Part shown: positions 45,097 to 62,200 of the stretch, piece by piece
Position numbering within the stretch: the stretch's first letter is position 1
Layout of the letters: every line of letters begins with the position of its first letter
DNA from: Setaria digitata
Taxonomy: Eukaryota > Nematoda > Chromadorea > Rhabditida > Setariidae
Direction of reading: 5' to 3'
Length of the DNA stretch: 64,000 bases
Assembly: GCA_003640385.1 (NCBI GenBank)
Contig: RCAB01000037.1
Location: forward strand, 62,001-126,000
Made by a program: the position numbers and the translations under genes
The notes under the pieces: model-generated
The model's database searches: none
What the model was told of the DNA's origin: nothing
What the model saw: only the letters and a program-made list of their open reading frames with translations

Positions 45097-48000
45097 CTCT
45101 TTATGTTTCTTAGAATCTGTAAAGAAATAAAAGTTTAAAGAAAAAAAGGAAACTTTACGAAAAATGTTTTTGTTTTTGTACAATATGTGAATTCCAAATA
45201 TCTCAAACTACAGAAAAGCCACTAGGACAAAATGCAGTGTCGACACCTATTATACTTTTTGAAAACTACTATAATCTCCTGAAACTGTATAAGAGCAATA
45301 GAAGGTGACTTACATAACCGGTTTACAGTTTTCTCTTTTGCAATCTCAAATTAACCTTTTCAAATGTTCGTCCAATGACATTAAAAAAAAATTGCATAAG
45401 TTGTAATTACTTGTCTATTTCATCAAAACTTTGCTGTATTGCAAAAAACTTTTTACATTTTCAGATTTAAATAAATTACGATTTATAGGACTTCTCCTTA
45501 TGTACATTACAACTATTGCAAGTTAGTTTATAAAGTTCGAGATCTTAAAATCAGTTCTGGAATTTATTTGACTTTTCGATCTGAATGCTAGATATTTCTT
45601 TGGCCGTGAAAAATCGAACGGAAGATAACGTGTTTTTTTTGCACATATTTCCGATATTTTTTTCATCAAAAACCATATCTTGGAATAAATACTGGAAGAA
45701 GCCTCTCCAACAAGTTCATTTTACTTGGAGTTTCATTGGCAAGCAAATAAAATGATATGATATCCTCGTTTTTCTCATTTGATTAACCAATTAATATCAA
45801 TTAATCGGTTTACTTATCTTCTTGGAGAAAAAAGTTTCTTTCAAGGCTTCAACTAATAAGAATTTGCTCATTTAATTTATGGCTAAATATATTTCAGAAT
45901 ATCATTCATCAAATAACATCATTCATTAATTCGCGCTTTTTTTTCACACATTTTTCTAAGTAATCGAAATTTCTAAAGACAAAATTTCCTAAACTCTTGA
46001 AAAATTTAAGAAGTTCCCAACGGCAAAAATAACGTTTTCCAATACAATCCGATCTTTTGAAATTTTTGAGAAAAAAACAAAGATAATTTGTTATGTTACC
46101 ACTAAGTTACTGAGTTGGAAAGTAGTGTAAGCATACTAAATCAAAGCATTTGCGCTTTGTTAAGTGGCATACTGAATCGAATTCCAAAAATCTGAATATT
46201 TTAAAACTGAAATGCCGAGGAAAATTCTAATTATTTTTCACCGGTAATTTTGTGAAAGTTATTTCAGCGGTCAAGGTGTGATTGGTAATCATTTTATTCT
46301 CCAGTAAATACATTTATTAATTCTGCAGATGGCTGAAAAATGCTTTGTTACACAATCATTTAATTAGAAGTGAATCAACGTTCTATTCCAGCAACCCCAT
46401 TATCTATCGAAACAACTCCATAATCTAAATTCTCTTGCTTTCATCAGCGATATAACTTTTTAAGCTTTACTCATTGATTGCTAGAGTTAATATCGTTCAG
46501 ATATGTTAGCGTCTACTTTATCCTGGTGTGCTAGTATTTTTCCCTGAAGAGCAGATAGCGTGTAATACAAATTTGTCTTATCATTTGATCTAGTGATATG
46601 GATTTTGTTTTAGTTTGTTTTAGATTATAAATTGCTGAAATCACTGAGAAAGTTATTGGAAAGTTTTTCATAAATACATGGCTATAAATAAAAATTTGAA
46701 GGAAACGAGTGCAAATGATAGAAACATGTTTCGATTTATCAGCCATAAACATATACCAAGTCTTTTTAGGTCATCAATAGAATGACGAATTATGATTTTC
46801 AGAAAGAGTTATACGCATAAAAAATAATTGCAGTTCAGTCGTAAAAAACATTTCTTTCCCAATTAAAGTAGTTATTTTGAGGGAACTTCTCGAATTTCAC
46901 AAAATTTTTTTTCCAAACCATCTCGTATTCCATAGTAAACTCGTTTGTTCCTTTGGTAAATACTTTTTTTAGCATTTTATGTTCTGTATCTATTTTGCAC
47001 ACAGTTACTTCTAATATAGTCTTTACCATTCAGCTCTATTAGTTTTATAATAACATTCTGCAGAGATTCTGATAAACAATGTAACAGCAATCAAGACCTA
47101 GTTTGTTCTTTTTGGAACACTTCCAGTTATTAGAGACTGGTGCTCCATCTTCATTAAATAAAGACTGTCTTTTTAAATTTGAAATTCGGAAGAAACTTCC
47201 ACTGATGGGGAAGTACTATTTCTACAAAATCTCTTTTTTTCATTTCAGGCTAAAAAAAATTGATTAATGGTAGTGGCGTCGTTTTTTCTTTTTTAAAAAA
47301 GTTTTTTAGAATAATTTGACAAGTGCTACTTAATAAATGTAGCGCAATAATTATCAAAAAAAGCTGATTGGACTGATAATTAAAATTTGTTGTGATCATT
47401 GGAAAATCACAGTGTCTGAGAAATGAAGCACATTTTGTCGTCATATGAGACCTTTAAAAATTAGTAAATAAATGAAAAGCAAGCAGCTGAGGGAAAATCT
47501 TCGCCTCTTCTATTTCTTTCTCACTTCGCATACTCACTTGACGTCTTTATTCTTTCACTGTTTCTCACTTTACTTAAAATAGAGACTTTATACATCACTA
47601 TGTTACTTCAATAATGGTCGATGAGATGAGCAAAAACGTGAGTGAACTAAATATTGGGGAATGGTACCTCTTAACTTAATTTCATAATCTCTTTCAGATT
47701 AGGTAAGTTCCTGGCAATGCCATATAAATTAACGATTGATTCAGTAAAACGTAGTAAGTACTAGTAAGTAAGCAAAACGGGACAAAAATGTACTGCTTCT
47801 AGGCTCTTTTCTTCTTGGTCATTCTGCTACTTTTTTAATCAAGAGGAAATGATGAGAACAGAAGTGACAATTAATTTTCTGACATTGTAACGAAATGTAA
47901 TTCAGTGCTAAAAATCGGTTTCGGGAACTGTGCTAGGGAAAAAATGAACAGTAAGCATTTGTTGTAAGTGGAGCCGGTTCAACAAATCTATCAATTTAAA

Positions 48001-51000
48001 GCTCAAGCTTGAAGTTTTGGGTTACACTTATCTCGATCTATTAGTTTGAAATCGAATTTTTGTTAATTTCATGCTTCTACGATTCTGCTATGATTACACT
48101 GATTCTACTTACTTTTGCTGCTTCATTTTGTTTTTGAATAATTTTTTATTTATCGATGAACTCCAAAATCGGAAAACGTACATCGTGGAAAAATTTTTAA
48201 TGAAAATTAACACATGGCCGGATATTATCCAAGCATCCTCTTGTTTCCCAACTTTTTCCCCGAATCTTTATTCTTCCCCCAAATCTCCCCGTCTCCTTCC
48301 CCACACTTCTAACAATCTTTCATTCATTTATCATCTAACTTAACAAACTTTTTTGACATTTCATACTTTAGATAAAGTTTAAATTATTCATTTATGATGC
48401 CTTCATCGCAATCATTTATCATTTTGATTTATGCTTATGGTTTTTATTGTTAAATATGATTGGTGGTTACCTTTAGTAAATAAATTACTACTAAATGAAA
48501 ATGCCGCCTTCTTCATCTTATTTTAATATCGATTTAGCAATTCATTCACGCGAAATTTTTTTTTGCTTTAAAAACTTTGAAAGCACTGATTAAAATTTTT
48601 AGAAATTTTGAAACTTAATGGAAGAAAGAAGTTTGTCTAACTTGCTGCTTTAATCGTTTTTGGAACCCTTTCTGATTTTGTTTGCTATAACGCGTTGCAT
48701 AATATTTGGATTCGAAAAAATCGAGCGAAAATGAAATAATTTCATTTGAATTATAGAAATGACAGATTCGGCATAATGAGCATGATACATTGTGCTGCAC
48801 TTTTCACAGCAAAAGCCTGAAAACTATCCATATAAAGTCAAAATGTACTTCTTGATTTTGCGCTTTCATTGAAGTCCATTTTTTCGGAAATGAAAAGATC
48901 GGATAATTTCACCCTTTGACCTGAATATCTCATTTTCTTTTAAAGTGCTTTCTTTTTCTTTCTTTCAAATATCTCTCTGCTCATTAATCAAAATGAATAT
49001 TCGGTAGCCTACCAATACATTGGTCTTTCAGGCTTTTCACCATAACTGAAAGCAAAAATGGATGAAATTCACGGCATTTCAACACGACTACAATCCACCC
49101 TTAATTAATGAATTCGTCCAGTGCCACCATTTCTAATGAGATTTATTAGAATATAACGGTTGTACTGCTACTGTTTCCAAACATCCAAGAAAACGATCCC
49201 ATCCAAGCACGAAAGAAAAGTCATATAGAAAGCACGATATGAGTAAATTGCTTCAATTCCCTTCTCACCGAAAGTGATGCAGAAAAAAAAAAAAAAAAAT
49301 GAATTTTACGGTGCAAGAAGAATAATAACAGTATGGATGAAAGCAAAAAATGTTTAATTACTGAAATATTTTATTATAAATAAAAGATGACAAGGATATG
49401 ATTGATAATGATGATAGTGCTTTGAACATCCATTTTAGTCAGTATGGAGTTACTAAAAAAGTTTTTTCCAACCGCTTTTATGGATGACGGATGAAATGAA
49501 TCATTTATTCATCACTTACTGAAATTTGAAAACTTGTACAAATCAGTCATGCATAACACTTCCTTAAATGATTGTGTGAAAAGAAGTTTCTCTTTTCTAT
49601 TAGCTCATTGTACCTTTTTCAAATCAATAGAATTTTCTTTGATTCTAACTTTGTACTTCCCAGAAAACTATTTTTGGTCTTTCAGAAACAACATTTCTTA
49701 AACAAACATATGGCAAAATAATTAATTTCCCATTCTATAATGAAACAAAGCAGCTAAAAAGTAAATTTTTCACATCTGTTTCTCGCATTGTATTCACCGA
49801 GCTATGAGATGTGCTAGTTAAATTCTTTTATAAAATATTCATACGAAAAGTAGCGGGCATAAAAGATACTACTTTTAAAGAATTGAATTAAAATTTTGTA
49901 GCAAATTTCAATTCCTGACGTCAGGGAGCAAAGTTTTTCGCTCTACTACTTTGCATTAACCTTTTTTTTTTCAGATGCGAGTCTATTAAATTCCATATTG
50001 GCTTGAAAATAGCTTATAGATAGAGAAATATAATTTGATAATAAGTGATTGGAGATGGATATTTCGAAAAAAAAAAAAAAAAAAATGAAGCCTCAGAATA
50101 ATTTCGGCCTGAATATTTCGACAAAAATTGTTTTTTGAAATATACTATCTAGTATAACTTGAATCGAATCTTGATTTTTATAGTATGAATTTGCAAAAAA
50201 ATAATAAAAATAATAATAACGATGACTTTTTCATCACTACTTTGTTAAGTGGATAACAGCATCGGAGAATGCGTCGTTGAATCTGATAGCTTGGGCTTTG
50301 GTTAATTTTAGAGGATTTGAGATAAAACTGGACTCCTAATTTTCCTGCATGAAAATATTCCTAATTACCAGTAATGCGCACCAGTAGTCATTTTGGTCTA
50401 TCCATACTACACTATCATTTACTTCACAACTTACTTGATTTCCTAGAAAGATCGGAGATAAAACTGGATTCATATGAATGTTGTAGAATACTTTTTCGAT
50501 TGATACCAGGTTTATTTTTCACTGGTTAAAATGACCAGAATAGTTCAAAGACACAGAATTTAAGAGAGTGGATGAAGCCTTTTTATTTTATAGAGTTCAG
50601 GTTGAGAGAAGTAGTTTTTAGTTGAACCGCGATAATTCACCGAAAGAATACAATACGCTGGCTTAGGATAAAAAAGATGAAAAACCTCGAGAGAGAAGTC
50701 TTCACTTGTCCACTGATCAAAATTATTATTAGCTGGGGACATTTTTAGTTTAACTAGTAAGTAAATTTAATCGATGGAGTTAGAAGCCAGCCAGCCGTCG
50801 TGTCTATTTCTTCCGGTAAGTCGATGCCACTGCATTTACATTTTCAGTAAGAACACAACACATTGACACTCTAAGCAGCATAGACTAAGTCAGGAAGATA
50901 TTTTTGCTTTTTTAACTTATTCAAAAATCAATATTTCCCTACCAAATAAAAATTAATTACATTTTACATTCCTCTAGCACCAATGATTAATCTCAACACA

Positions 51001-51413
51001 TCAGAAAATCCGCAGAGCTTGAATTGTTTTAATTCCTATCATTCCCTCCTTTTATATTATTTTTAAATTCGTGATACTTTTGACTGCAACTGTTAACAAT
51101 TTTAATGATGTTTGGTCTGTACCTAAATTAACGAAGAGGAGTTTTATCCGGGAAAGAGTTGAATCTCTTCAGAATCGTAAAAGTATGCTGGTCAAATGAA
51201 GAAATAAGAAATATAATTAGACGTAATTATTTATTTTCTCACACTGCCCTTCGCCTCCTTTTCATCTTAATGGTTTTCTGGAATTTCGTAGAAGCCCTTT
51301 GCTGCAACATTCTGATGGATAAATCAATACTAATTTGAAGAAAAAAATCAATGGTTCGTTCAAGCTCAGATCAATTCAATCGATGCTGACCTCGAGCTCT
51401 TTTAATTGTGAAC
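45097..51413. other. Gene-poor stretch
   Basis: Over 6 kb of AT-rich DNA with homopolymer runs, for example A tracts near 49285-49300 and 50070-50085. Only short frames without splice support or recognisable similarity are present. Remote or nematode-specific exons, RNA genes or regulatory elements could be missed here. Confidence 0.5.
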
Positions 51414-52684
51414 ATGTTACAGCTGTTCTTTTCATTTATCGGTAAGTTCTTGTTTAATTTCAGATGTTAAAATAATTCACAAGCATTTACTAGAAATAAT
51501 ACCAGTAGCATCTTCGTCGAATACGAAATGTTGTAGATTTTTACTAAGGACCAAATGTCACTATTTGTGGACTTTCTGGCACTACTCATTTGCTCCATGT
51601 TTTTCAAAACAAATTAGTGCATGATTTAATTTTCATGCTAATAACTGACAGTTGCGGTGAACTTTGAAAACGTTTTAACGCGTCACATAAAACTTGCAGC
51701 ATTTTCAATGAATTCTGGTCACGTGGTACACGTCCCGTCTCCACATGTGTTCAAGAGTCGTCTAAAAGGTCAGGTTGCTTGTTATTCCTGTATATCGCTC
51801 ATGCATGACTCTACTTCGCGGCAGTTATACGAGGAGGACTCGAACATTATTATTAATATTACTGCTGATCTATATAAAACACTTGGAAAGGTAGAAGTTT
51901 AAAAATGTCAAATGAAATTTAGATTACCGCTCTTGAAGAGTCAATAATTCTAAATGATTTATACTTTTAATCATAAATAAATCACATAAGAAATAATGCC
52001 GCACTAAATAATACTATTAGCCTCAGTAAATTCAGAATTACCGACATCTATGTTAATTTATTTCCGGCAAGACAAGGCTTAATACTTTGTTCACCCTCCT
52101 TTTAAATAGGAATCAAGGAAATTTCTTGCAGGCTGGAGTATTAGTACCAAAAGATGTAACAAAATGTACTGAAACTTATTCCACAAATATTCCGAATTAT
52201 TATCGAATGAATTTGGTATTCTGTCCTAATACTATTGCTGAACCAGGCGCATGCGTTAAACTGAAGGGACATCATAATGGTTATATAATTTTACACTTTT
52301 CACTTTTGTCCCTTCACTAACTAGATTTCATTGGCAGATTGTTCCTTCATTTTCTTCTTAATATAAAAATATTCAGTGTGATTTTAGAGTTTATTTCGAC
52401 GCCACTAATGTTTCATTCTTGGGCTCTACATATGCCTTTCAATTTCATTTTCAGGTGATCAGTACATTTATCGTAGCTGTTGGGGCAATATGTGGATCGA
52501 CAAAAGGCCATATGCTCGCCAAATGTCTGAGCGGTGTTATATTGATGAAGTAGTGCAGAACTTTGTGGCAACAACTGATAACAAGATATGCTTTTGCGAG
52601 GATGACCTTTGCAATAGTAGCCATAGCGTAGTGCTGGACGGCATCTATTTAGTACTGGCCATAATAGCTAAATTTATGCACTAA
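51414..52684 (+). CDS. Ly6/uPAR-like protein, probably GPI-anchored
   Basis: Four exons join in phase to 214 residues: 51414-51441, 51652-51890, 52132-52279, 52455-52684. The mature domain begins VACYSCIS and ends CFCEDDLCNSS, with ten cysteines and the closing Cys-Asn of three-finger Ly6 proteins. A hydrophobic tail (GIYLVLAIIAKFMH) fits a GPI signal. The architecture resembles nematode ODR-2/HOT proteins and fly Quiver-type regulators of neuronal receptors or channels. The N terminus is uncertain: MLQLFFSFI is a very short signal sequence. As written, about 40 unconserved residues precede the first Cys; an alternative acceptor AAAAG just before GTCAGGTTGC would join the start directly to QVACYSC in the same frame. 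Function is inferred from fold only. Confidence 0.8.
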
Positions 52685-52701
52685 CATTTGATTTGTTTCC
52701 A

Positions 52702-52707
52702 AATAAA
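52702..52707 (+). terminator. Polyadenylation signal of the Ly6-like gene
   Basis: AATAAA 18 bp after the stop codon; a very short 3' UTR would be typical of nematodes. Confidence 0.45.
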
Positions 52708-54132
52708 TACCGTAGTGTACTGTTCACATGCCTTGGGCACTGTATTATCCCATCTTTACTATGAATTTGACAATATGCTTAAGCAATCTAAGGAAAAAGT
52801 GTAGTGAATCAATTAGGCCTTCTGTTGATGAAGTGATCGTCGAGATAAATGACTTTGAGCAGAAAACTCACGTGGAGTACCTCACTGATTGAAAATACTT
52901 TAAATATTAAATCGAATGACTGCTTGGATTGCCATTTCAGGCAAAGTTCATCAGTAGTTTAATTTCTGTATTTTCTAAATATAGATGAAATGGTTCTGAT
53001 ATAATCCTTAATTTGATTCTCTGATCGTGTAGCATGAAGAGCTGAAAATGACTTACAACAGGAATAATTTGCAATCCATCTGCGCAGCAGTTGAAGAATT
53101 TAAGCAACTACATTCCCAGAGATAAATCATTTACTCAGCACTCCTAATGATTTTCACTTCCTGAGCTTTATCGGGTCCAATCATGGTGATGTAATCAATA
53201 CTGCTTGATCAAATAATTTTCGAGATAAAAATACATTTCCTGTGAGAGAAAACAACAAACATTTACAGTTGTCATATGTGTGATACAGAACATTTCTTGT
53301 ATATTTTTAAATTTAAAATGAGCAGATAAGAAAATTATTCGTCACATTAAAAGTTTATGAGTGATAAGTGACACTGTTGAAGTGTTCCGCCTACTGACTT
53401 TCGATTCTTTAGCAAGTTTGATTTTCTGAGTTAATTTAAACATTTTTCGGCATAATGCTGCAGGTTATCCAATAAGAAAATGAGCTTCTGAAGGTCACTT
53501 CAGCTGTGTACTTAATTAACTTTTAAGTAAAAATTAAAAGTCAAGACATTTAACAAATATTTTATGCCTAAAAAAGAACAAATTTTTACATTTAAACAAA
53601 TAAAAAACACAATTTACGAACTGGACAGATATTAAAAGGCGAATAGTTAAGTATATGAATAGTTAAGTACAATAAAATTATAATTTGTTGAAGAGCACCG
53701 CACAATAATAAATAAAGGCAATATTGAATGCTAGGCAAAACAAAGAACTGAGAAACAACTTCAAAATAACAGAGATGAATGAATATTGGAATTGGTCTTG
53801 AAATGTGTCATTCTGATCTAAATGTATCAATATCATCTGATCTAATTTCTTTTTGAAAGAAAAATTTATTGTTGTGTGAGGAATCAAAGATATGATTCGA
53901 GATAAATTACTCACTTTCCTACAAAAATTACATTTGATTCTTACCTTTAATCTTTAGATGCTAATCATCATTATCTTTAATCTTTGAAACTAGTCCCTTT
54001 AATTATTGCTTTTTGTCGAGTAGAAATATAAATTAGGCTTAAAATTACTTTATCAACATGCCATACTCCAATTCTAAACTCGGCAGATTTAGACCAAAAT
54101 AGGGAATAACAAATAATGCTAAAAATACAGTC
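52708..54132. other. Convergent intergenic space
   Basis: Between the 3' ends of the Ly6-like gene (+) and the sulfotransferase (-). AT-rich and without recognisable coding sequence. Confidence 0.5.
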
Positions 54133-56236
<2,104 letters not shown>

Positions 56237-56259
56237 CTCCCCAAACGCATATTTAGATC

Positions 56260-56261
56260 CT
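56260..56261 (-). other. Candidate trans-splice acceptor of the sulfotransferase
   Basis: The minus strand reads GTTCTTACAG here, 23 bp upstream of the initiator ATG, with no clear coding exon further up. A 5' UTR intron is the alternative. Confidence 0.4.
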
Positions 56262-59200
56262 GTAAGAACAAACAGCATATGGAAAGCCAAAATGATCGGT
56301 TTGACTTTGACATTGCACGACTGTGTGGCATTTACTTTTCTTATTATAAAGACAGCGAATTCTCTGTATTCAGTATCAGTTCCGATAAAAGGAGTTTGTG
56401 GAAGTATTTTAGGACCAGATAAGAAGTGAAAAATCCCTTTGGTTCTATCTGAGACATTAAATAAAAAGCCATAGCTTAGCCAAGAGGAGTGCAATAAGTA
56501 GACCAAGAAAGTTTGGTGAACTTAAGTCATTTTAATTGACTTTAGTAAATCTAGGAAGAAAATCCAGCGAAAACAATGAATGTCGTAATGGTTGTATGGA
56601 AGTTTTTACATATTCAAGTACAGACTTCGAAGACTATTGCAAAACTTATTATTTCGCGAAGAGAATCTTAAATAATTTTACTCAAAATCAACCTTATGAG
56701 AACAGCAATAAACATAAAAATAGTCTTAAGTTTCAATTTTATATATTTAGACCTATAATATTACAGCAATATTAAGACCACAGCACAATTACCTTCTAAT
56801 GGTAGCAGAAAACAAAAAATCATCAATTTCTAGAAAATGATTATGATTGAAAAATAAATAATAAGCAAGCCAGAGGAAAAATTTTTTAGCTGTCAGTTAC
56901 GAATTGATCAGTTTTATCTATCCCTTTCTACCTGATAATCATCAATCAAACTTTCGTAGCTATGATGATGATCACTCAATCCATAAATGTTTACTGAAAC
57001 ATTGAAAAGTGAGCTAAAAACTAAGCATACTAAATTTATGAATTTTCTTGGTACGCAAATTAAGTGCCAGTTAAGCATTTCGTGCTTTACACGGATAGAA
57101 AATCCTTTTGTCATCGATGTTTATAGGGCAAAAAAATTTAGTCTCACTGATCTGACAAATATCACAGCATAATAAAATAAGAAATATGCCTTGTTGTTGT
57201 TCTCTTCTAAATGTTCAATAAAACTCTGAATAGATTTCTCGAGAAATGGCCAATAAACAAATTTAAAATAGAAAGAATGGGACAAGAAGTTTTGTTGGAG
57301 ATTATCGATTAACGTAAAATTTAAATCAGAATTTACTGCCAGCTGTAAAGGAAGAAAATTTTATCTCGTAAAAGACGAGAAAATAAACACCATCTGGCAA
57401 AAAAGGCTCCAACTTCGAGAGTTAGAATTCCAGAATTAAAGACTAGAGAAATCTATGGAGATAACTAATGAGTTCGCTTGTCCAAAAACGTTAAATTGTC
57501 GTATACTTTTTTGCCGAATCTTCAGCGCTTTTTGAACTACGCAAATTAAGAAATACGACCGATGAACTTGCATCAAGGGTTCCCGCAACTCATCATTTTA
57601 TTCTTCTCCACCATATTTTCCATTTCTATACTTTATCAGCAGTTATCAAGCCCTTTCCCAAGTAAGTTTATACTTGCAAATTTGGGTCATATTGCGCAGA
57701 AAGAAAGCCGTAGTTGTTCAGTAGAAAGTAACACTTTTAGTCAAAGTAAAAGATTATAAAAGGGAATCGTGGATAATTAGTATAAGTATAATCAGTATAA
57801 TTAAGAATTTAGTTTAACTTATTCACTTTCAGAAGTATGACTTTAGATCGCTTAACTTTTTTGAGAATCATTTGCTGATATGAATTTTAAATGACTCATT
57901 TGAATAATTCTTAATATTCATATAAAAATTTCATTACTGACAGGTGCATTTAAAAAACAACTACAAATCACGCTGATGAGTTTTTGTCATTCGTTGTTGC
58001 AACAATTAACACGAAATGAATGAATGGGAATTTAACAGAAAGATTAATTAATTGCAGTTAATTAGAATAAAGCGCTAAAAATATTGTGAGAAAAAAGGAA
58101 GTAGAGGAAAAGAAGGATGAAATCTGTGCTGAATGTATAGTGTATATACGTTTATATTTTGTGAGTTTTTTCTGCCAGCAACGCTGAAAGTCGGAAAGAT
58201 AATGCAGCTGTCGCTTTCCACCAAGTAACATCATCGTCGTTTCATCGAGGCTCGAGACTTCCCTTCTTCCTTGTTACTGGCATATATAGATTATTGATTG
58301 ATTAGGATGCTTGATCTTCTTCCATCCATGTGCCTCCTCTCAATAACGCATCGATGAGAATCAGATCAGCGCGTGTTCGGTGTTGGTCTGATTCAAATGT
58401 GTAAATCTCACGAAGAGACTCTAAATCAAAGAATGGTAGTAAATGTTGGAGGATGTTTCAACAGAATCATAAATTCTCAATAAGATGTGGAAACTGTTTA
58501 CTTTCGAGTTATAAAAAAAATCGCGGAAATGTAAATCTGATTTTTCTAATGCAAACCTAATTTTTCATTAAAAAGGTTTCAACGCATATGAGAAGTCTGC
58601 ATCCATCGATAAAGGCAAAATATTTTGTATTTAGTGCATCTGTAAGAGAGTACAATAAATTTTTTTTTTAATTATTAACACTAGTGTAAAATTTAAAAGA
58701 AAAAAATGAAATGAAATTTACAAGATTACGACTTGATAAAATGAAATTATTCCAGTTAAATTTTTTGATTTCCTCTTCTTAGTTTGAAACTCAGTAAGAA
58801 GTGAACTTTGTGCTTGAAGTGGGAAATCTCTATGCCTTTAATGTAATTGATATAACTAAATTTGGATGGCGTACTCTCTTTCTAATATTATACAGAGAAC
58901 TTTAAAAGTCATATATTCAATAACAACAACTGTTTCATTAGCTCCTTACCTACGATTTATTACAACAAAAGCAATCTCACCAGAAACCTGATCCTGCTTT
59001 ATTATCTCTCGATCACTAATGAAAGTAGCAGAATAAAGAGTTTCCTTCCAATAAAAAAGATTGGAAGGATGTCTGGAATTTTATCCGATGGTAAAAAGTT
59101 TGTGACACACAATCTTCTTCAAAGCGATAAAAAAAAATGCTGAGATTTGGAGGTGTCGTACCTACCTTACTTCATACTCTAAGTTCGGGTACTGTCTTTT

Positions 59201-62200
59201 CGCGAAACGTTAGGTACAAATTCCTAAAGTTTCAATAGATTCTAGACCGTTCTAAAGAATTTCTTGAATCAGTTTGTTGTTATTGCCTACTCACAGTAAA
59301 TATTACCAAATAGAATGCTTGGCCACATCGTTTCATACTTGAATAATAGTATTTCAATCAATATATTCGGAAAAAAAGATTATAAATGAAAGAAAATGAG
59401 GGTGTGAGAAGAGAAGAATGCAATATTTCAGTAAGTGAAATCAAGCGGACTCTTAATAAAGATATTAATTACCATTCAATTAGATGTGCTAGCGGATTTA
59501 TGGCTATATTGTAGTAGTCGAAATAAGAAAGGTCACCAGCGACAATAGCATCTGCGATTTTACGACCAAATATGCATCAAATTCCCAAACACTGTTGTCG
59601 TTTTTAATACCAAAGAAAATGCCGCTTTTCGCTAAAAATGGATGAGAAAATATTTTCTATTATTTAGTTGAGAAAACAATGAATATTCATGTGATTGTTA
59701 TAAGTAACAATTGAAACTCTTCCTAAGCTAATGAAGCATTCGTAACTCTGTACACTGTGGCTAAACTTAAATACTGACTTAGTTCTCTTAGCCACGTAAC
59801 TACTGATTCAAAAACATCACTCCAAATTTCTTCGCCGAAGTTGAGCAGTGATCTGAATATTATTCAGTAGTTAATGATTAGAAAGAGAAGTTATAAGGTA
59901 CGAATCAATACCAACAGAAAGATTACTTTTAAATACGAAGAAAATGAGTTGTATTGCATGAAAATTCATTTTTACTGCTAATTATTTTACCACTTATAAG
60001 AAAAATGATTTTATGAAACAAAAAAATAAAAGGAAGTGGAAAGTTTAAGAAATGAAGTAAAAGTTAAAAATCAATTAAAATATTAACGAAGTGCTGAAGT
60101 ATGCGATTTTAAAAATATTTCAGATTAAAAATATTTCAAAATATTAATAGTTTGCTGTTGAAATGAAGAAATCCTGAAAACAATAATTGTGTGAGCACTT
60201 GATTTCTTATAAAGAGTGATTTTCTACCTTTGGTAAGGGCCTCATTTTTACTATACTGTCACCAATGGACACATGACTGATGATAGCATGGTGATACAGG
60301 AAATGATGAAGTTAACAGCGGGAAATAATTTGTCACCAATGATTGACTGCTTGTCACATTGACAATCGATACTTCATCAAAAGCAATTTCACTATCCAAA
60401 TGGATGGAAAAGAACTGGAAGGGACTCTGGCAAAAAACTGGTGACATGGAAGGGTCAGAAATTCAACCTTCAATTTCGAAATCCTTCACTGATTGAAGTA
60501 TTTTTCATTTTATCATTTTTTTATTTTTGACATCAGTGGTCAAATCTAAATTTTGCCGTGGATAGTATCATCTAACTTTGACCTAACGAAAGAAACTTAG
60601 CATTATGGTCAGTATTTTTATCTGAAATAATCTTACTAACTGACATTGTAATAGCATAAAAGTAAGCAACAAAAACAGAATGTTCAGGAGAGGAAGGAAT
60701 GATCTACAGATCGGAAAATCGTTTTCGTTTCAAAATTTCCATCAAAAAAATGAAATTGTAAGGTGAACAGGCTGTACACCTTACAATTTTTATCGATAAG
60801 GAAGCGGCCAACATGCATAAGTTGATTGATTAGACTTTTTGAAAAACTAAGCGCAAGAAATGACAAAATCAGTAATTTTAATCTTTAGAGCTTATTATTT
60901 CTTAAAAAAGATCTAAATGTACTATTTATTCAATCTCTTCATAATTTGCAGTAAGGTTTGGCGATATACAGTTCATGAAGTTTAGGCTTAGGCGAGGATC
61001 AACTAAGAAGAAGCTAATTAACAATGCGAAGTAACGGATAATTGTGATCGAATTATTTGCAGGCGAGGCGCTTAGAGATAATAATATATAATTCTGTCAC
61101 CGATCCGATCCGATCGCTGATAGAGGGAGGACCACCAACTGACCGTTCATACAGACTGACCAGCCCACTTCACGAAATTCATCCATCTTTGCCCTTAAAT
61201 TTTGTTTCAGATGTTTTTAAAATAGAAAGATAACAAGCACACCTTGATGGGGAAATGAAATTAAAAAAATTAATCTAGAATCAATTCCCTTTAATTAACC
61301 TCCTCGATCTGCTCAGCTGAAATCATTGTTTTGCAAATAATTAAATTTGATCCACTAGTGAGGTGATTTCGTGACTGTTTTCAGTTTATTACCTGCTTAT
61401 TTCATCTCTTCTAATTCGACAAAACTTTTGAAATATGAAATATTTTCATTGATCAGACCAATCGAAATAATGGAAATAAAGCGAAACAAAATATGAATTA
61501 GCACTACCACTATAATCTGCCACAGCAAAGTGAAATGAAAGATATTAGTGGCCTCGTGAAAGTTATTCAATTATTAATGGCCTCGTTAAAGTTGTTCATT
61601 CAATTCTTTGGCAGGTTTTTTTTTTTTTTTTTTTTTTTAGAAATATGCAGTATTTTTCATTAAGTTATAATCAGTTTGAAAGCAAAGACCTTGATAAATT
61701 TGTCTTTGTTTGCCTATAAATGGTTATTGCAAAATATCGAGAAAGCAGAAAGTGGGAAAAATTCTCCTACTTGGCGACTGGGAAACGAAGAGGTGCTGGA
61801 AAATTTTACATATCATTGGAAGGAAGCCCGAAGAAATTCGACAGGCTAACATTTCTTTTTAAAGTTATAATGAGAAGAAATCAAATTGGTTTGCTTGTTT
61901 GCATCATGGAAAGACACTATTGTTCAGAATTTCTCGCTTTTCATACTGCTATAAGGTTCATGTATTTTTGTCTTTGTGTTCAATTATTTTGCCAATCAGA
62001 CATTTAAATACTTTCCTTTGCCTGGAAATTTCAAAAAGTTTCATCAAATGCATTGACAGCAATCAGTCACTAATTACGGTTGCAAACAACACAACCGTGG
62101 CATTCGGAAGATACAGAATACCTAACACTGCTTACATTCAGAGGATTTAGATTTCACGCATTTCAGCTAATTTTTTTCAGAAGTATTCATTTAATCATCT

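Noticed and set aside
46835..47029. Minus-strand 64-codon frame rich in charged residues
   Set aside because: It looks mildly protein-like but has no splice sites, signal sequence or similarity; chance is likely in a 6-kb AT-rich block.
57562..57759. 65-codon plus-strand frame with hydrophobic start
   Set aside because: It could be a tiny secreted peptide, but there is no trans-splice site, conserved motif or supporting context.
61618..61639. Long T run
   Set aside because: A simple homopolymer; not evidence of a retrogene because no inserted coding sequence or target duplication is seen beside it.
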